From positions 31,315-95,314 of the forward strand of contig JAADJD010000015.1 in the NCBI GenBank assembly GCA_013150955.1: a stretch of DNA of 64,000 nucleotides, in the 5' to 3' direction. The notes under the pieces were generated by a model. That model was given only the letters and a program-made list of their open reading frames with translations. It did not search any database and had not been told where the DNA came from. A program made the position numbers and the translations under genes. This document shows positions 1 to 8,489 of this stretch, piece by piece (within the stretch, counting starts at the first letter, position 1; every line of letters begins with the position of its first letter). The stretch is from Calditrichota bacterium (GTDB taxonomy: Bacteria; Calditrichota; Calditrichia; RBG-13-44-9; J042).

Positions 1-161
1 GGAAACAGTCGGCGGGTGATTTTTGTCCCCTCGAGAGAAAGTGCGTTCACTCTACCGACTCACTTGCTTTCTCTCGGTTATCCCGTTTAATTAAGGATAG
101 GGACACTCCTGTTAAAATTCTTGAATTCCCAGAACTTGCCCAACAACGGGAGACCCACCTG

Positions 162-190
162 TGGTGGAAAAGCCCGGTGTTTTTCCACCA
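162..190. other. Perfect 10-bp inverted repeat upstream of the transporter
   Basis: TGGTGGAAAA (162-171) is followed after 9 bases by its exact reverse complement (181-190). It lies about 95 bp upstream of the NSS transporter start and is followed by an A-rich rather than T-rich run, so it is either an operator/attenuator or the end of a gene lying to the left. Bases 1-161 show nothing else I can support. Confidence 0.45.
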
Positions 191-284
191 ATAAAAAATA
201 ATCCACCATTTGTTAGACCGTAAAATTTTTTTATAATTCCATTTGGCAAATGACCGGGTAGCTGATTGAACACAGGGAGCCAGA

Positions 285-1739
285 ATGGAGAGACGGGAAT
301 TTTTTAGTTCACGGTGGACGTTGCTGTTGTCAACCCTGGGAATGGCCATTGGCGCGGGGAACATCTGGCGTTTTCCGCGACTGGCGGGGGAATATGGAGC
401 GGCCTTTCTTATTCCCTGGGCCATTTTTTTGCTGCTCTGGTCGATCCCGTTAATCATGGTCGAATTTTCCCTGGGGAAGCAGACGCGCAAAGGCCCCATC
501 GGCACTTTTTCCCTGTTTCTGGGCAGGTCGTACACCTGGATGGGCGGCTTTGTGGCCTTTTGTACCATGGGGATCATGTTTTATTATTCGGTGGTCACCG
601 GCTGGGCCCTGAAGTATTTCATCGCTTCCGTTACGGGATCGTTGCTGAAGGTGGATCAAAGTGTGTACTGGGAGCGGTTTTCGACTTCGGGGCTGGAGCC
701 GCTGGCTTTTCATCTAATTGCGCTGGGCCTGGCCTCTCTGGTCATTTACCAGGGTGTGGTCAGGGGCATTGAGCGTGCCAATCGGATTTTATTGCCCTCG
801 CTGCTGGTACTGTTGATTGTGGGGGTCGTTCGGGCACTGACCCTTCCCAACGCCGTTCAGGGGTTGCAATATTTGTTCGGTCTCCGCTGGGAAGACCTGG
901 CCAACTATCAGGTGTGGCTGGAGGGGTTATCTCAATCCGCCTGGTCGACCGGTGCGGGATGGGGATTAATCCTCACGTACGCCGTCTATATGCGTCAAAA
1001 AGAGGACGTGACCCTGAATGCTTTCATCACCGGTTTTGGGAATAATTCCGCATCGTTGCTGGCAGGATTGGCCATCATACCCAGCGTTTTTGCACTCAGT
1101 GCCACCCCCGAGGCCGCACTAAAGGCCCTGCAATCGGGGAACCAGGGATTGACCTTCATTGCCATTCCCCAGCTATTTTCCACCATGGTGGGGGCTCCAG
1201 TGTACATGTCGATTTTTTTTCTGGCGTTGTTTTTTGCCGCCTTGAGCTCGTTAATTTCCATGTTCGAATTGTCTACCCGTGTGTTCATGGATTTTGGGTT
1301 ACCCCGGCGTCAGGCACTGGCACTGGTGGCGGTTTTAACCGCCGTGTTTGGCGCACCTTCGGCGCTTTCGATGGATTTCTTTAACAATCAGGACTGGGTG
1401 TGGGGACTGGGGCTGATCATCAGTGGGGGCTTTTTTGCATTTGCCGTCTTGAAGAAAGGGGTGCAGCAATTTCGGGAACGCTGGCTGAACATTGGCGAAA
1501 GCGACCTGTACATCGGCCCCTGGTTTAACTGGGTAATGCGATACGTGATTCCGCTGGAAGCACTGGTGCTCCTGGGGTGGTGGTTTTATCAGGCTATTCA
1601 ATGGGAGGCTGCCCTGTGGTGGAACCCACTCCGGCCATTTAGTCTGGGTACCTGCCTGATGCAGTGGGGATTGTTGATGACAGCGTTATGGTTATTTAAT
1701 CGGAAACTGGCGAAGATGATTTACCGATCGGAGGATTAA
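285..1739 (+). CDS. Sodium-dependent amino-acid symporter, NSS/SNF family
   Basis: This 484-residue polytopic protein belongs to the neurotransmitter:sodium symporter family (LeuT/MhsT/MetP type), which couples amino-acid uptake to sodium in the inner membrane. The sequence shows the family signature of unwound helix 1, GAGNIWRFP, near residue 24, and about eleven or twelve hydrophobic segments, the normal prokaryotic size. The ATG at 285 follows a GGGAG ribosome site. The stop codon is one base from the start of a 34-residue membrane peptide of the MetS type, which argues for a two-subunit transporter and, by analogy with MetPS, for hydrophobic amino acids such as methionine or alanine. The substrate itself cannot be read from the sequence. 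Confidence 0.95.
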   Translation: MERREFFSSRWTLLLSTLGMAIGAGNIWRFPRLAGEYGAAFLIPWAIFLLLWSIPLIMVEFSLGKQTRKGPIGTFSLFLGRSYTWMGGFVAFCTMGIMFYYSVVTGWALKYFIASVTGSLLKVDQSVYWERFSTSGLEPLAFHLIALGLASLVIYQGVVRGIERANRILLPSLLVLLIVGVVRALTLPNAVQGLQYLFGLRWEDLANYQVWLEGLSQSAWSTGAGWGLILTYAVYMRQKEDVTLNAFITGFGNNSASLLAGLAIIPSVFALSATPEAALKALQSGNQGLTFIAIPQLFSTMVGAPVYMSIFFLALFFAALSSLISMFELSTRVFMDFGLPRRQALALVAVLTAVFGAPSALSMDFFNNQDWVWGLGLIISGGFFAFAVLKKGVQQFRERWLNIGESDLYIGPWFNWVMRYVIPLEALVLLGWWFYQAIQWEAALWWNPLRPFSLGTCLMQWGLLMTALWLFNRKLAKMIYRSED

Positions 1740-1740
1740 C

Positions 1741-1845
1741 ATGGACGGATCAACTATCCTGATGATGCTGTTTATTCTGGGATATGTGTGGGGTGGATTC
1801 TTATATTTCTTAAATAAAGCTTACAAGAAAGAAAAATCAAAATGA
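1741..1845 (+). CDS. MetS-like small subunit of the NSS transporter (34 aa)
   Basis: A 34-codon gene too short for usual gene calling. It begins one base after the transporter stop, behind a strong CGGAGGA site (1729-1735) in the transporter's last codons, and its TGA overlaps the next start in an ATGA quartet (1842-1845). The product has a short acidic N-terminus, one hydrophobic helix containing LGYVWGGFLYF, and a Lys-rich tail. This matches the small single-pass subunits (putative methionine/alanine importer small subunit family) encoded directly after NSS transporters in many bacteria. Position, coupling and the WGG motif make it convincing; the role in the complex is by analogy. Confidence 0.85.
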   Translation: MDGSTILMMLFILGYVWGGFLYFLNKAYKKEKSK

Positions 1846-2855
1846 AAACCGCCCGGAAAACCAGCCATTCGTACAAAGAAACACTGGCGGAAATTCAGCA
1901 GGGAAATGTCCGTCCCGGTTATTTTGTGTTTGGAGAAGAGCCCTACTTGATGGATCATTTGCTGGAGCAGCTGGCTTTGAAATTTCTGGGGGAGCCACAA
2001 CGGGAAATCAACTATTTTCTCCGTTATGCCCCGGATACGCCCATGGAAGAAGTGGTGGCCCTGTTGACCGGTGGCGGTTTATTTTCCAGCAAAAAGTTGG
2101 TGGTCTATAAAGACGTCCAGCAACTCCGAACGCAGAAATTTCAGCACTTCCTTCATTATATGGATCATCCTCCGGCCGATTTATGCCTGGTGCTGGTGGC
2201 TCGCACGGGGGCTCCATCCCGGAAGTTTCAACCCTTAATGGAAAAGTTTTTTACAGTGGAAATTCAAACGCCCGGCACCGACGAGCTGATGGCGTTTATT
2301 CAGGGAGAGTTCCGTCGACTGGGAAAACGGGTGGACACACCGGCCGTTCAAACTTTGCTTTATCATGTAGGTGAACGGTTACACGATCTTCAAATGGAAA
2401 TTGTGCAAATTGCCAATTACTTTCAGGAGAAGGACGTGATTACTGCGGAAGATGTGGAACAAATTGTCGGGATACACATCAATCAAACCGTGTTTGATCT
2501 GACCCGGCTGATTGCGCAGCGGGATCAGGAAAAAGCGCTGTTCACCATGCGGAATTTGCTGGCAAAGGGAGAAAGCCCGCAGTCGATCCTCTATTTTTTA
2601 ATCCGCCACTTCATGATGTTGTGGAAAATTCACGGCTATTACAAAAGCGGTATTCGTGATGATCGTGAGATTCAGGAGCGGTTAAAGCTGTACCGCAGTC
2701 ATTATCAGGCATACAAGCAGCAGGTAAGTCACTGGACGTTTGGGAAAATTATACGGGCGTTTCAGAAAATCAAATGGGCCGATCAGCAATTAAAATCCAG
2801 TCAAATGCCCCCGGATTTAATCCTTGACATTCTTGTATTGCAATTGATAAATTGA
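1842..2855 (+). CDS. holA: DNA polymerase III subunit delta
   Basis: This 337-residue protein is the delta subunit of the clamp-loader complex, which opens the sliding clamp. The N-terminal AAA-like domain begins with YFVFGEEPYLMDHLLEQL (about residues 25-45), the typical HolA entry. A central lid region and a C-terminal helical collar with the characteristic ESPQSILYFLIRHF and KSSQMPPDLILDILVLQ stretches follow. Length is normal for the family. Its start overlaps the stop of the small transporter subunit by four bases, so it is probably translated from the same message, an odd pairing of a housekeeping replication gene with a transporter. Confidence 0.93.
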   Translation: MKTARKTSHSYKETLAEIQQGNVRPGYFVFGEEPYLMDHLLEQLALKFLGEPQREINYFLRYAPDTPMEEVVALLTGGGLFSSKKLVVYKDVQQLRTQKFQHFLHYMDHPPADLCLVLVARTGAPSRKFQPLMEKFFTVEIQTPGTDELMAFIQGEFRRLGKRVDTPAVQTLLYHVGERLHDLQMEIVQIANYFQEKDVITAEDVEQIVGIHINQTVFDLTRLIAQRDQEKALFTMRNLLAKGESPQSILYFLIRHFMMLWKIHGYYKSGIRDDREIQERLKLYRSHYQAYKQQVSHWTFGKIIRAFQKIKWADQQLKSSQMPPDLILDILVLQLIN

Positions 2856-3110
2856 GATTCAAAATTCAAGAAATCCGATGATTTCATCCGGGTTCAATCG
2901 CTTTTTGTAAAATAAAAATTTTTTGTGAGTGTAAAGTAACAATTCAGGAGGAGACGAGTAATTATTTTAGAGATGTTGGGAGTGGCCGGAAAGAAGGAGG
3001 ATTCGCCCGGCAGACGGTGCGATCTGTAAGTGCTAATAAAAAAGGAAATAAGCTCCCGATTTAACGGGAACTTTGCCAGACAACCACAGTTAAAAAACAC
3101 TAAACTTATT
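2856..3110. other. Leader region before the ECF sigma gene
   Basis: This 255-bp gap contains an AT-rich stretch and two strong ribosome-site-like sequences, GGAGGAG at 2947-2953 and AAGGAGG around 2994-3000. An open frame of 18 codons (2973-3029, beginning MLGVAGKKED) ends immediately before a GTG at 3030 that is in frame with the sigma factor. It could be a short leader peptide or chance. No terminator for holA was recognised. Confidence 0.3.
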
Positions 3111-3725
3111 ATGGCAAGGAAAAAGAGTCATAAAGTAACTGATGAAGAACTCATTGCGCGGTTTCAGCAGGGGGATGTTCAGGCGTTCGACACCCTGGTG
3201 CGGCGCTACAAGGATCAATTGTTAAATTACGTTTACCGTTTTGTGGGAAATCGATCCGATGCCGAAGATATCGTTCAGGAAACCTTCTTGCGCGTTTTCA
3301 AAAACAAACATTATTACAAAGAAATCGCCAAATTTTCCACCTGGGTATACACCATTGCAGGCAACCTGGCCAAAACTGAACTTCGCCGCAGGAAACGGCG
3401 TAAGATTTTTAGTGTCAGTAATTTTGTAAATGAAGAACGGGATTATGATATCCCCGATGTTGAGAAAAACCCTGAACGTGAAGTGGATGGCACGATTAAG
3501 GATGATATCATACAGAAGGCGATCGAGAAGTTGCCACCGAAATTTAAGGAAGTGATTCTGTTGCGCGATGTGCAGGGATTCTCCTACGAAGAGATCAGCC
3601 AGATTCTTAATATACCGCTGGGGACGGTAAAATCCAGAGTGAATCGCGGACGCTTGAAACTGCAGGAAGATTTGAAATTTCTGTTTGAAAATGAGCCGAA
3701 GAGCAGTGAGGAAACAAAACTATGA
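3111..3725 (+). CDS. ECF-type RNA polymerase sigma factor
   Basis: This 204-residue protein is an extracytoplasmic-function sigma-70 family member. Region 2 (about residues 12-80) shows QGDVQAFDTLVRRY and the -10-recognition stretch DAEDIVQETFLRVF; region 4 (about 140-195) shows LPPKFKEVILLRDVQGFSYEEIS and the HTH segment IPLGTVKSRVNRGR. I chose the ATG at 3111 because homology begins just after it; a GTG at 3030 would add 27 residues of unlikely character. It is followed after nine bases by an anti-sigma factor gene, the standard arrangement in which the membrane anti-sigma holds the sigma factor until a signal arrives. It may drive its own operon. Confidence 0.93.
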   Translation: MARKKSHKVTDEELIARFQQGDVQAFDTLVRRYKDQLLNYVYRFVGNRSDAEDIVQETFLRVFKNKHYYKEIAKFSTWVYTIAGNLAKTELRRRKRRKIFSVSNFVNEERDYDIPDVEKNPEREVDGTIKDDIIQKAIEKLPPKFKEVILLRDVQGFSYEEISQILNIPLGTVKSRVNRGRLKLQEDLKFLFENEPKSSEETKL

Positions 3726-3734
3726 GGGTTGCCT

Positions 3735-4289
3735 ATGCACCAATGTGACAAATTCAGGGTTTATTTCTCAAGCTACATCGAAGGGGAACTTCACTCGGAA
3801 CAACGCAAGTATTTAGAGGCCCACTTGGCGGTCTGTCCGGAATGCAGCGAGGCGGTGTATCAGATTAAAATTATTCGGGAAAGCCTGCGGCGATTGCCCA
3901 CGATTCAGACCTCCGACGGATTTGAAACCCGGCTCCACTATCGCATTAACCAGCTTAATCAACAAAGCACCTCACCCTTTTTTCTAATCAAAGAACACTG
4001 GAAAATCCCTGCCCTTGGATCGGCCATTCTTTTGTTGGTGGTCACCACATTCATCTTCTTTAATCCCGGTGATCAGCAGGCGTCGCGGGCGGTACAACAA
4101 AACTTACCGGCAGTGGGTCTTCCCGCCCGTTCGGCAAGCGTCCCCGGCTCCAGCATTGGGCAGGCAACCGAAACCGAAGATTTCCAGACCATCTCCCAGG
4201 GGGTGCAGTCTCAGGGCTTTAACGATTCCCTGAAAAGTCATCCACCCAAACGGGTGCGCAAGGGAGTTCAGCTGGTCGGCGATCAATAA
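3735..4289 (+). CDS. Membrane anti-sigma factor with zf-HC2 domain
   Basis: This 184-residue protein begins with a zinc-binding anti-sigma domain containing the motif H-x3-C-x2-C (HLAVCPEC, about residues 31-38), which in the ZAS family grips the cognate sigma factor. One transmembrane helix (IPALGSAILLLVVTTFIFF, about 92-110) separates it from a short extracytoplasmic tail rich in Ser, Gln and Thr. The ATG at 3735 lies about six bases after a GAGGG site; a TTG at 3729 is an alternative. It follows the sigma gene directly, so the two form a regulatory pair. The signal sensed is unknown. Confidence 0.88.
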   Translation: MHQCDKFRVYFSSYIEGELHSEQRKYLEAHLAVCPECSEAVYQIKIIRESLRRLPTIQTSDGFETRLHYRINQLNQQSTSPFFLIKEHWKIPALGSAILLLVVTTFIFFNPGDQQASRAVQQNLPAVGLPARSASVPGSSIGQATETEDFQTISQGVQSQGFNDSLKSHPPKRVRKGVQLVGDQ

Positions 4290-4330
4290 GTTCCGTTTTC
4301 CAAATCAACGATAGGTGACAATACGCACCC

Positions 4331-6046
4331 ATGCTGAAAATTCATCCGTACCTTATCGTTCTGGGAATCATTACGTTCCTTTTCTTTCTCCTCAGCCTGT
4401 TACCCAATTCCCCAATTTATCTCCTTCTTAAAATCCTGATGGTTGGGGGTGCCTCTTTTGGCATGTACCGGTTTTTTAAGAGGCATTTCCCGACCGATGA
4501 GGAAACGGAGGATGCGCATCCGGAAGTGTCCGAAGAAACCCCGGACATTCTGCGCCTGGAAACCGACCGCGATGTGGAAAAAATTTTTGGTCAGTTTCTG
4601 GATACCGTTTTCCCTCTGATCAAGCAGACGCTGGTGGCCGACACGGTCTGTTTTTTACTGCTGAATCTGGAAAAAAAGAAATTTTACTTGCGTTACGTTT
4701 TGACCGATCATCCGGATCGGATGCAGAAGGATCGGTTTCTGGATTGGCGTACCGGGTTACCCCCGCTAATCTTAAAAAATCGTACGGCACTCATCGAAAA
4801 CCACCTGCCAGAAAACGGCAGCGATTTGTTACCCTACTATCTTCCGGGAAAGTCCCCGGCCCGATCTTTTGCCGGCGTCCCCATTCAGTTTGAGGGGAAG
4901 GCGCTGGGAGTTTTATGTGTGGACGCTCACGCTCAAGAAGCATTCGGTCAGAACGATCTGCAATTGCTGGAACAATTTGCCCATTTGATTGAACTGCAGT
5001 TGATTGAAAGCAATCAACTTTATGAGTATGAGACAGAAAACTGGATTGCCCGGGTTCTGAACGAATTCAGTAACCGGGTGGTGGAATTGCAGAATGCCGA
5101 ACAGCTGTGGGATTTTGTGGGGCGGTTCATGAAACAGAACTTTCATGCGGATCGCCTGTTTGTTGCTCGGGAGGCCGAAGATGGGCATGGGCGCATCATC
5201 TTCAGTATGGGTAATGTTCGCGGATTGAAGGCCGGCCTGCAGTTTTCTACCACAGAAGGGCTGGTGGGCTGGGTGTTGCGCAAGCAGCAGCCGTTAATCG
5301 TAGATGATCTGGCAGTGAAAAAGAATTACATCCCCCGCTTTGCCCTGAACGAGGAACCCGCCAGAGAATTCCGCTCCCTGATTGCGGTGCCATTTACGGG
5401 AGAAGATCAACAACGCATGGCGCTGGTGCTGGAATCTTTCCAGCCCTCTCGGTTTAAACCCCAGTACAAGAAAATTCTGGAAACCATCACCAATCAGATC
5501 ACCATTTTCCTGGCTCACAATCGGCTATTCGAAATCCTTCAGCAGCGGAATTTGTTTGATCTGGATACCGACATTGGCAACTTTCTGGCTTTTAAACTGG
5601 AACTTCAGAAGGAAATTGAACGCGCATCTGCTTTTCAGCGATCGTTTGCGGTGACCTATCTACAGGTCGATTTTGTCGAAAAGGAAAATCGGATGACCAT
5701 TCAACGACAATTTGTCCGAGAATTTTTGTCTTTCCTGTTGCCTTTTCTTGGGACAACAGATTATATTTTTCGGCTGCATGATAATTTGTTTGCCATTTTA
5801 TGGGTCGAGAAGCCGCTAAAAACGGTTCGGCCGGTGATGGAACAAATTTGTCAGGCAGTGGCCGAAAAACGGGTCTGGTGCGAAGGCAATGTCCTGGGGG
5901 TGGGCGTAGCCTGTGGCGGAGTTGAGTTCCCGGCAATGGGGAACGAGACGTTGGATTTAATGATTAAAGCCGAGAAGGCGGTTCGCCAGGCGGCAGCAGC
6001 AGGTAAAAATACGTTTCAAATCTTTCAGGAAAATGAAGTAAACTGA
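4331..6046 (+). CDS. Membrane-anchored double GAF protein with degenerate GGDEF-like C-terminus
   Basis: The 571-residue product starts with two hydrophobic helices (about residues 8-26 and 29-47). Two GAF domains follow (about 75-215 and 235-395); the first carries the typical SFAGVPIQFEGKALGVLCVD strand pattern and the second TEGLVGWVLRKQQPLIVDD. The last 150 residues have the length and closing pattern of a diguanylate cyclase domain (AEKAVRQAAAAGKNTFQIF) but no GGDEF active-site sequence, so it is unlikely to make cyclic-di-GMP. The gene follows the sigma/anti-sigma pair after 41 bp. A role as a small-molecule or redox sensor tied to that pair is an inference from context. Confidence 0.75.
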   Translation: MLKIHPYLIVLGIITFLFFLLSLLPNSPIYLLLKILMVGGASFGMYRFFKRHFPTDEETEDAHPEVSEETPDILRLETDRDVEKIFGQFLDTVFPLIKQTLVADTVCFLLLNLEKKKFYLRYVLTDHPDRMQKDRFLDWRTGLPPLILKNRTALIENHLPENGSDLLPYYLPGKSPARSFAGVPIQFEGKALGVLCVDAHAQEAFGQNDLQLLEQFAHLIELQLIESNQLYEYETENWIARVLNEFSNRVVELQNAEQLWDFVGRFMKQNFHADRLFVAREAEDGHGRIIFSMGNVRGLKAGLQFSTTEGLVGWVLRKQQPLIVDDLAVKKNYIPRFALNEEPAREFRSLIAVPFTGEDQQRMALVLESFQPSRFKPQYKKILETITNQITIFLAHNRLFEILQQRNLFDLDTDIGNFLAFKLELQKEIERASAFQRSFAVTYLQVDFVEKENRMTIQRQFVREFLSFLLPFLGTTDYIFRLHDNLFAILWVEKPLKTVRPVMEQICQAVAEKRVWCEGNVLGVGVACGGVEFPAMGNETLDLMIKAEKAVRQAAAAGKNTFQIFQENEVN

Positions 6047-6074
6047 GAAAAAAATATTAAGAGGAGAAAATACC

Positions 6075-6266
6075 ATGGCCAAGCGGCAGGATTTCGCTTC
6101 AAAAATCTTTAGTAAACCGGATGTGCCGACATGTCCGGTGTGCGGGGAAGCCTATACTTTCCTGAAGAAAGTGGTGTCCTACCAATCCGAAAAAACGGGC
6201 ACCTGGAAGTTTGCCACTCAGAATTTAAAAGTTTGTAAGTGCAATGAAAAAACAGTTTATGCCTGA
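6075..6266 (+). CDS. Small zinc-ribbon-like protein (63 aa)
   Basis: A short basic protein with a CPVC knuckle near residue 20 and a CKC motif near residue 54, spacing that suggests one zinc site of ribbon type. It has a strong AGGAG site seven to eight bases before the ATG and lies 28 bp behind the GAF gene, so it probably belongs to the same transcript. I do not recognise a named family. Nucleic-acid or protein binding are both possible. Confidence 0.7.
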   Translation: MAKRQDFASKIFSKPDVPTCPVCGEAYTFLKKVVSYQSEKTGTWKFATQNLKVCKCNEKTVYA

Positions 6267-6269
6267 TTA

Positions 6270-6752
6270 TCATTCAGGCAACTCAATGCGTTGCAGATCA
6301 ATCTGGTTCTGGGATTGGATTTTTAATATCCCTACCGTTGGATGCCGATGATCCCGGGGCGACGTGGCGCTTCCGGGATTTGCAAAATAAATCCCCTGGT
6401 GCCTGCCAAAGTAAAATTCATGGGTGTGCCCAAACACCACGACATCTGGTTTAGATGAACCGGTAAAGTGGGTTACCTTATGCACAAAGTATTCTGGGGA
6501 TATAATGTCATGCACCACCAGAATTTTGATTTTTTCCACCTCAATGATTAATTTATCGGACAGCTGTGGAAATCGCCTGGGCGAATCCATATTCCCAAGG
6601 ACGGCATAAACAGTGGCGATCTTTTCCAGTTCGTTTAAAAGAGCCGGCGAGCCAATGTCCCCGGCGTGAATGATCGCATCCACTCCTGCGAATGCCTGTG
6701 GAATACCGCCGTGAAATTTATTGTGGGTATCGGAAATCAATCCAATTCGCAT
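6270..6752 (-). CDS. Metallophosphoesterase of the YfcE/MJ0936 type
   Basis: This 160-residue protein has the complete calcineurin-like motif series in order: GLISDTHNK near the N-terminus (D-x-H), HAGDIG, LGNMD, a VVHD strand and the closing FGHTHEF. These residues bind two divalent metal ions. Members of this small family hydrolyse phosphodiesters in vitro; the natural substrate is usually unknown. Its stop lies four bases from that of the zinc-ribbon gene on the other strand, so the two are convergent with no room for a separate terminator. Confidence 0.9.
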   Translation of the reverse strand: MRIGLISDTHNKFHGGIPQAFAGVDAIIHAGDIGSPALLNELEKIATVYAVLGNMDSPRRFPQLSDKLIIEVEKIKILVVHDIISPEYFVHKVTHFTGSSKPDVVVFGHTHEFYFGRHQGIYFANPGSATSPRDHRHPTVGILKIQSQNQIDLQRIELPE

Positions 6753-6865
6753 TGCCCGATCCTTTGTCTGATCTTTTGAACATCAACAAGCCGAAATATA
6801 GTACGACAAACCGTAATTGACACGAAAAAAATCAGAATAGCAGGGGGCTACATTTGAAAATTTAA

Positions 6866-7038
6866 CCCAGATTATGCATTAGACCACGAATTGCACGAAT
6901 TAACACAAATAAAAATAATCAAATACATTAGATCAGATCTGGATGAAAATTCGAAAATTCGTTTCGAAGTTTATTCACGATATTATTGATATTTTTGGGT
7001 TTCATTCGCGTGATTCGCGGTTTAAGGCATTATTTGGG
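6866..7038. mobile_element. MITE-like element, copy A
   Basis: An AT-rich element that begins CCCAGATTATGCATTAG and ends with the related inverted sequence GCATTATTTGGG. It is flanked on both sides by the 5-bp sequence TTTAA (6861-6865 and 7039-7043), a target-site duplication. Its right end is 28 bp upstream of the YhaM-like start, so it may carry or displace that gene's promoter. Confidence 0.8.
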
Positions 7039-7065
7039 TTTAATTTAAAATCCAGGAGCCCGATC

Positions 7066-8088
7066 ATGGCGAAAACGGCACAGCGACAGGGGATAAAAAC
7101 CGCTCCGCTTGGGGAGCCTTATGTGGGGTTTTGTGTGGTTCGGCGTAAGGAAATCCGCTATAAACAGGATGGGCGTCCGTATCTGGTATTGGAATTTGGG
7201 GATTGGAGCGGCCGGCTGAAAGCGCGCATCTGGGAAAACGTTCAACAATGGGATCGGCACATACCCGAAGGAGCCATCGTAAAAATTAAAGCCATTCCCC
7301 AGATGTTTAATGACTTAAAGGAATTGAAGGTGCAGAAGATACGCTTGAAGCGGGAACAGGAGCAAATCGACATTCACCAGCTTTTGCCTTCGGTGAACAA
7401 AAATGTTTCGGAATTGAAAAGCCGATTTCACGATCATTTGTTCAGCGTCCGGCACGGCCATTTACGGCAGCTGCTGGATCGGATTTTTGCGGATGATGGA
7501 TTCAAAGAACAATATTTCTTAACCCCTGGGGGAAAGCTATGGCACCACGTGTACCTGTACGGGATGCTGGATCATGTGGTGGGGATGCTGGAGGTGGCCA
7601 CGGCACTTTCCAAAGATGATCCCTGGCTTCATATGGATCTGTTAAAAACGGGCATTATCTTACACGACATTGGGAAAGTGTGGGAGCTGGATATTTCCCG
7701 TGGATTTATTGAGCTTTCCGATCAGGGGCGTTTATTCGGGCATGTTGTTCGTGGATTTAGTTTTGTCGAACGGCATGTGCGGGAGATGGGTGATTTTCCA
7801 TCCGAACTCTGGCTCCAGCTGGGGCATATGATTTTGAGCCATCCGGGGGAGCCCGAAAAAGGCGCCCCCGTCGTTCCCATGACGCGTGAGGCGATGGCTT
7901 TATCGTTGATCAATCAACTGGACGGAAATTTAAATGCGTTACAGCGAATCCTGCGTGCCGACGTGCCTCCGGGCTCGAAATGGAGTAAGTTCGTGCCCTT
8001 ACTTGGTCGTTTTATTCACGTAAGTCATCCAGCGGAACAAAATCACCAGACCGAAGATCAGGAACAAATGCATCTGGGCGATCCATAA
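7066..8088 (+). CDS. OB-fold plus HD-domain nuclease, YhaM-like
   Basis: This 340-residue protein combines an N-terminal OB-fold nucleic-acid-binding domain (about residues 10-100, PYLVLEFGDWSGRLKARIWE) with an HD metal-binding domain (about 150-310) that contains the HD pair in GIILHDIGKVWEL. This is the architecture of YhaM, a 3'-to-5' exoribonuclease that also acts on DNA. The ATG at 7066 lies nine bases behind an AGGAG site; an upstream in-frame ATG at 6943 falls inside the MITE and is rejected. The protein is slightly longer than the Gram-positive members. Function is assigned by architecture, not tested specificity. Confidence 0.87.
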   Translation: MAKTAQRQGIKTAPLGEPYVGFCVVRRKEIRYKQDGRPYLVLEFGDWSGRLKARIWENVQQWDRHIPEGAIVKIKAIPQMFNDLKELKVQKIRLKREQEQIDIHQLLPSVNKNVSELKSRFHDHLFSVRHGHLRQLLDRIFADDGFKEQYFLTPGGKLWHHVYLYGMLDHVVGMLEVATALSKDDPWLHMDLLKTGIILHDIGKVWELDISRGFIELSDQGRLFGHVVRGFSFVERHVREMGDFPSELWLQLGHMILSHPGEPEKGAPVVPMTREAMALSLINQLDGNLNALQRILRADVPPGSKWSKFVPLLGRFIHVSHPAEQNHQTEDQEQMHLGDP

Positions 8089-8108
8089 AATATTCATCCA
8101 ACCCTCCC

Positions 8109-8489
8109 TCAGTTTACATACAAACTACGGAAATTTATCCAGCGCTCCACCATGTGGCGGAAGTTCTTAATCTTGAACGGTTCTTCCAGATAATCCACAT
8201 TGGGGAACTGTTTTACCTTTCGAGCCAGCTCCTGAGAATTAAAATTGGAAATTAAAATCACCGGAATCTTCCGGAAACGAGGATCTTTCTTCAATTTTTC
8301 CAGAATGGTGATTCCAGAAGTGGGTTTTAGATTGGCATTCAAGATGATCAACGATGGCCGATCTTCCTTGATCTGGGACAGTATATGATCCCCCCCATAA
8401 TTAATGCAAATCTTGTAGCGATAATCGGCCAACAGATCGCGAATCAGTTTTGCCCGATCTTTGCTGGTTTCAAATACGAGTACCTTCAT
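8109..8489 (-). CDS. Stand-alone degenerate receiver domain protein
   Basis: The 126 residues form one CheY-like receiver fold, with alternating strands and helices and the end PFKIKNFRHMVERWI. Key residues are changed: the phospho-acceptor aspartate in the third strand is asparagine (LIILNANLKP instead of LIILDxxxP), the N-terminal acidic pair is FET, and the Lys before Pro-Phe is Glu (EEPFK). It is therefore an atypical receiver unlikely to be phosphorylated by the usual route. It starts inside the end of the preceding gene (8470-8718), a 20-bp overlap that indicates co-translation. A GGAG sequence lies about 11 bases upstream of the ATG. Confidence 0.8.
   Translation of the reverse strand: MKVLVFETSKDRAKLIRDLLADYRYKICINYGGDHILSQIKEDRPSLIILNANLKPTSGITILEKLKKDPRFRKIPVILISNFNSQELARKVKQFPNVDYLEEPFKIKNFRHMVERWINFRSLYVN

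Noticed and set aside
47-577. Long minus-strand open frame opposite the transporter
   Set aside because: It lies antisense to a clear NSS gene and shows no protein-like pattern.
5500-6046. Active diguanylate cyclase domain in the GAF protein
   Set aside because: The closing pattern fits but no GGDEF or GGEEF active-site loop is present.
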